Positions 49,449-49,482 of a stretch of DNA of 49,482 bases are shown here, in pieces. Origin of the DNA: Cerasicoccus maritimus. Lineage in GTDB: Bacteria; Verrucomicrobiota; Verrucomicrobiia; Opitutales; Cerasicoccaceae. The first letter of the stretch is position 1, and each line of letters opens with the position of its first letter. The stretch lies in assembly GCA_031296935.1 (NCBI GenBank), contig JAVDPD010000035.1:1-49482 (forward strand), given 5' to 3'. The notes beneath the pieces were generated by a model that was not told the origin of the DNA, did not search any database, and saw nothing but the letters and a program-made list of their open reading frames with translations. A program made the translations under genes and the position numbers.

Positions 49449-49482
49449 ATGAAAGCCTTAAGCATGGATATTCGAAATCGTA
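49449..49482 (+). CDS. Start of a probable transposase (IS630-like N-terminus), cut by window edge
   Basis: Only eleven codons are visible, MKALSMDIRNR, and the window then ends. The pattern M-x-x-x-S-x-D-[IL]-R-x-[RK] is how IS630-family transposases commonly begin. With the terminal-repeat-like sequence just upstream, a mobile element is likely. The evidence is thin: a different transposase family, or an unrelated gene, cannot be excluded. Confidence 0.4.
   Translation, partial: MKALSMDIRNR

Noticed and set aside
1..49482. CRISPR array, tRNA or rRNA genes
   Set aside because: No regularly spaced repeats and no recognisable tRNA or rRNA sequence were seen on either strand by eye.

Overview
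The window holds one large surface-polysaccharide (EPS/capsule/O-antigen type) locus of a Gram-negative bacterium, about 45 kb long, with insertion-sequence debris at its left edge and apparently another element starting at its right edge. A Verrucomicrobiota (Opitutae-like) host is my best guess. The reasons are a PEP-CTERM protein with an exosortase carrying an EpsI-like domain, outer-membrane components, mostly weak or absent Shine-Dalgarno motifs, and a very long glycosyltransferase array. No rRNA or other taxonomic marker is present, so this is an inference of modest confidence.

Layout. 1-4.4 kb: a scrap heap of IS elements (IS5-type 3' part, an IS3 OrfA scrap, an IS4-type transposase split by a complete IS3-type element with a 4-bp target duplication, then a truncated and frameshifted IS66 transposase). 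4.5-20.1 kb, minus strand: an envelope module made of a secreted heparinase II/III-like protein, an exosortase with EpsI-like domain, two membrane-anchored TPR-like proteins, one PEP-CTERM protein, an O-antigen ligase/polymerase-like protein, a FecR-domain protein, an outer-membrane beta-barrel, a secreted protein of unknown function and a NAGPA-type phosphodiester glycosidase-like protein. 20.2-39.3 kb, minus strand: a second polymerase-like protein, about fourteen glycosyltransferases, a methyltransferase-like protein and a sugar epimerase/dehydratase. 39.3-43.8 kb, minus strand: RfbF and RfbG (CDP-4-keto-6-deoxyglucose synthesis), a ThDP-dependent enzyme and a sulfotransferase. 43.8-45.9 kb, minus strand: the Wzt/Wzm ABC exporter. 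After a 470-bp divergent intergenic region, the plus strand carries an OPX (Wza-like) protein and a Wzc-like tyrosine autokinase.

How the genes may work together (inference): sugars including a CDP-linked 6-deoxy sugar, perhaps branched by the ThDP enzyme, are assembled by the glycosyltransferases, exported by Wzm/Wzt and/or polymerised by the two Wzy/ligase-like proteins, and passed through the Wzc/Wza machinery, possibly with the separate beta-barrel. The polymer may be trimmed by the lyase-like, NAGPA and unknown secreted proteins, and may be linked to the exosortase-processed PEP-CTERM protein. No initiating phosphoglycosyl transferase and no Wzx flippase is visible, so the locus either continues outside or uses genes elsewhere. 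Many gene junctions are ATGA overlaps, which points to long co-transcribed, translationally coupled runs; two rho-independent terminators punctuate the exosortase module.
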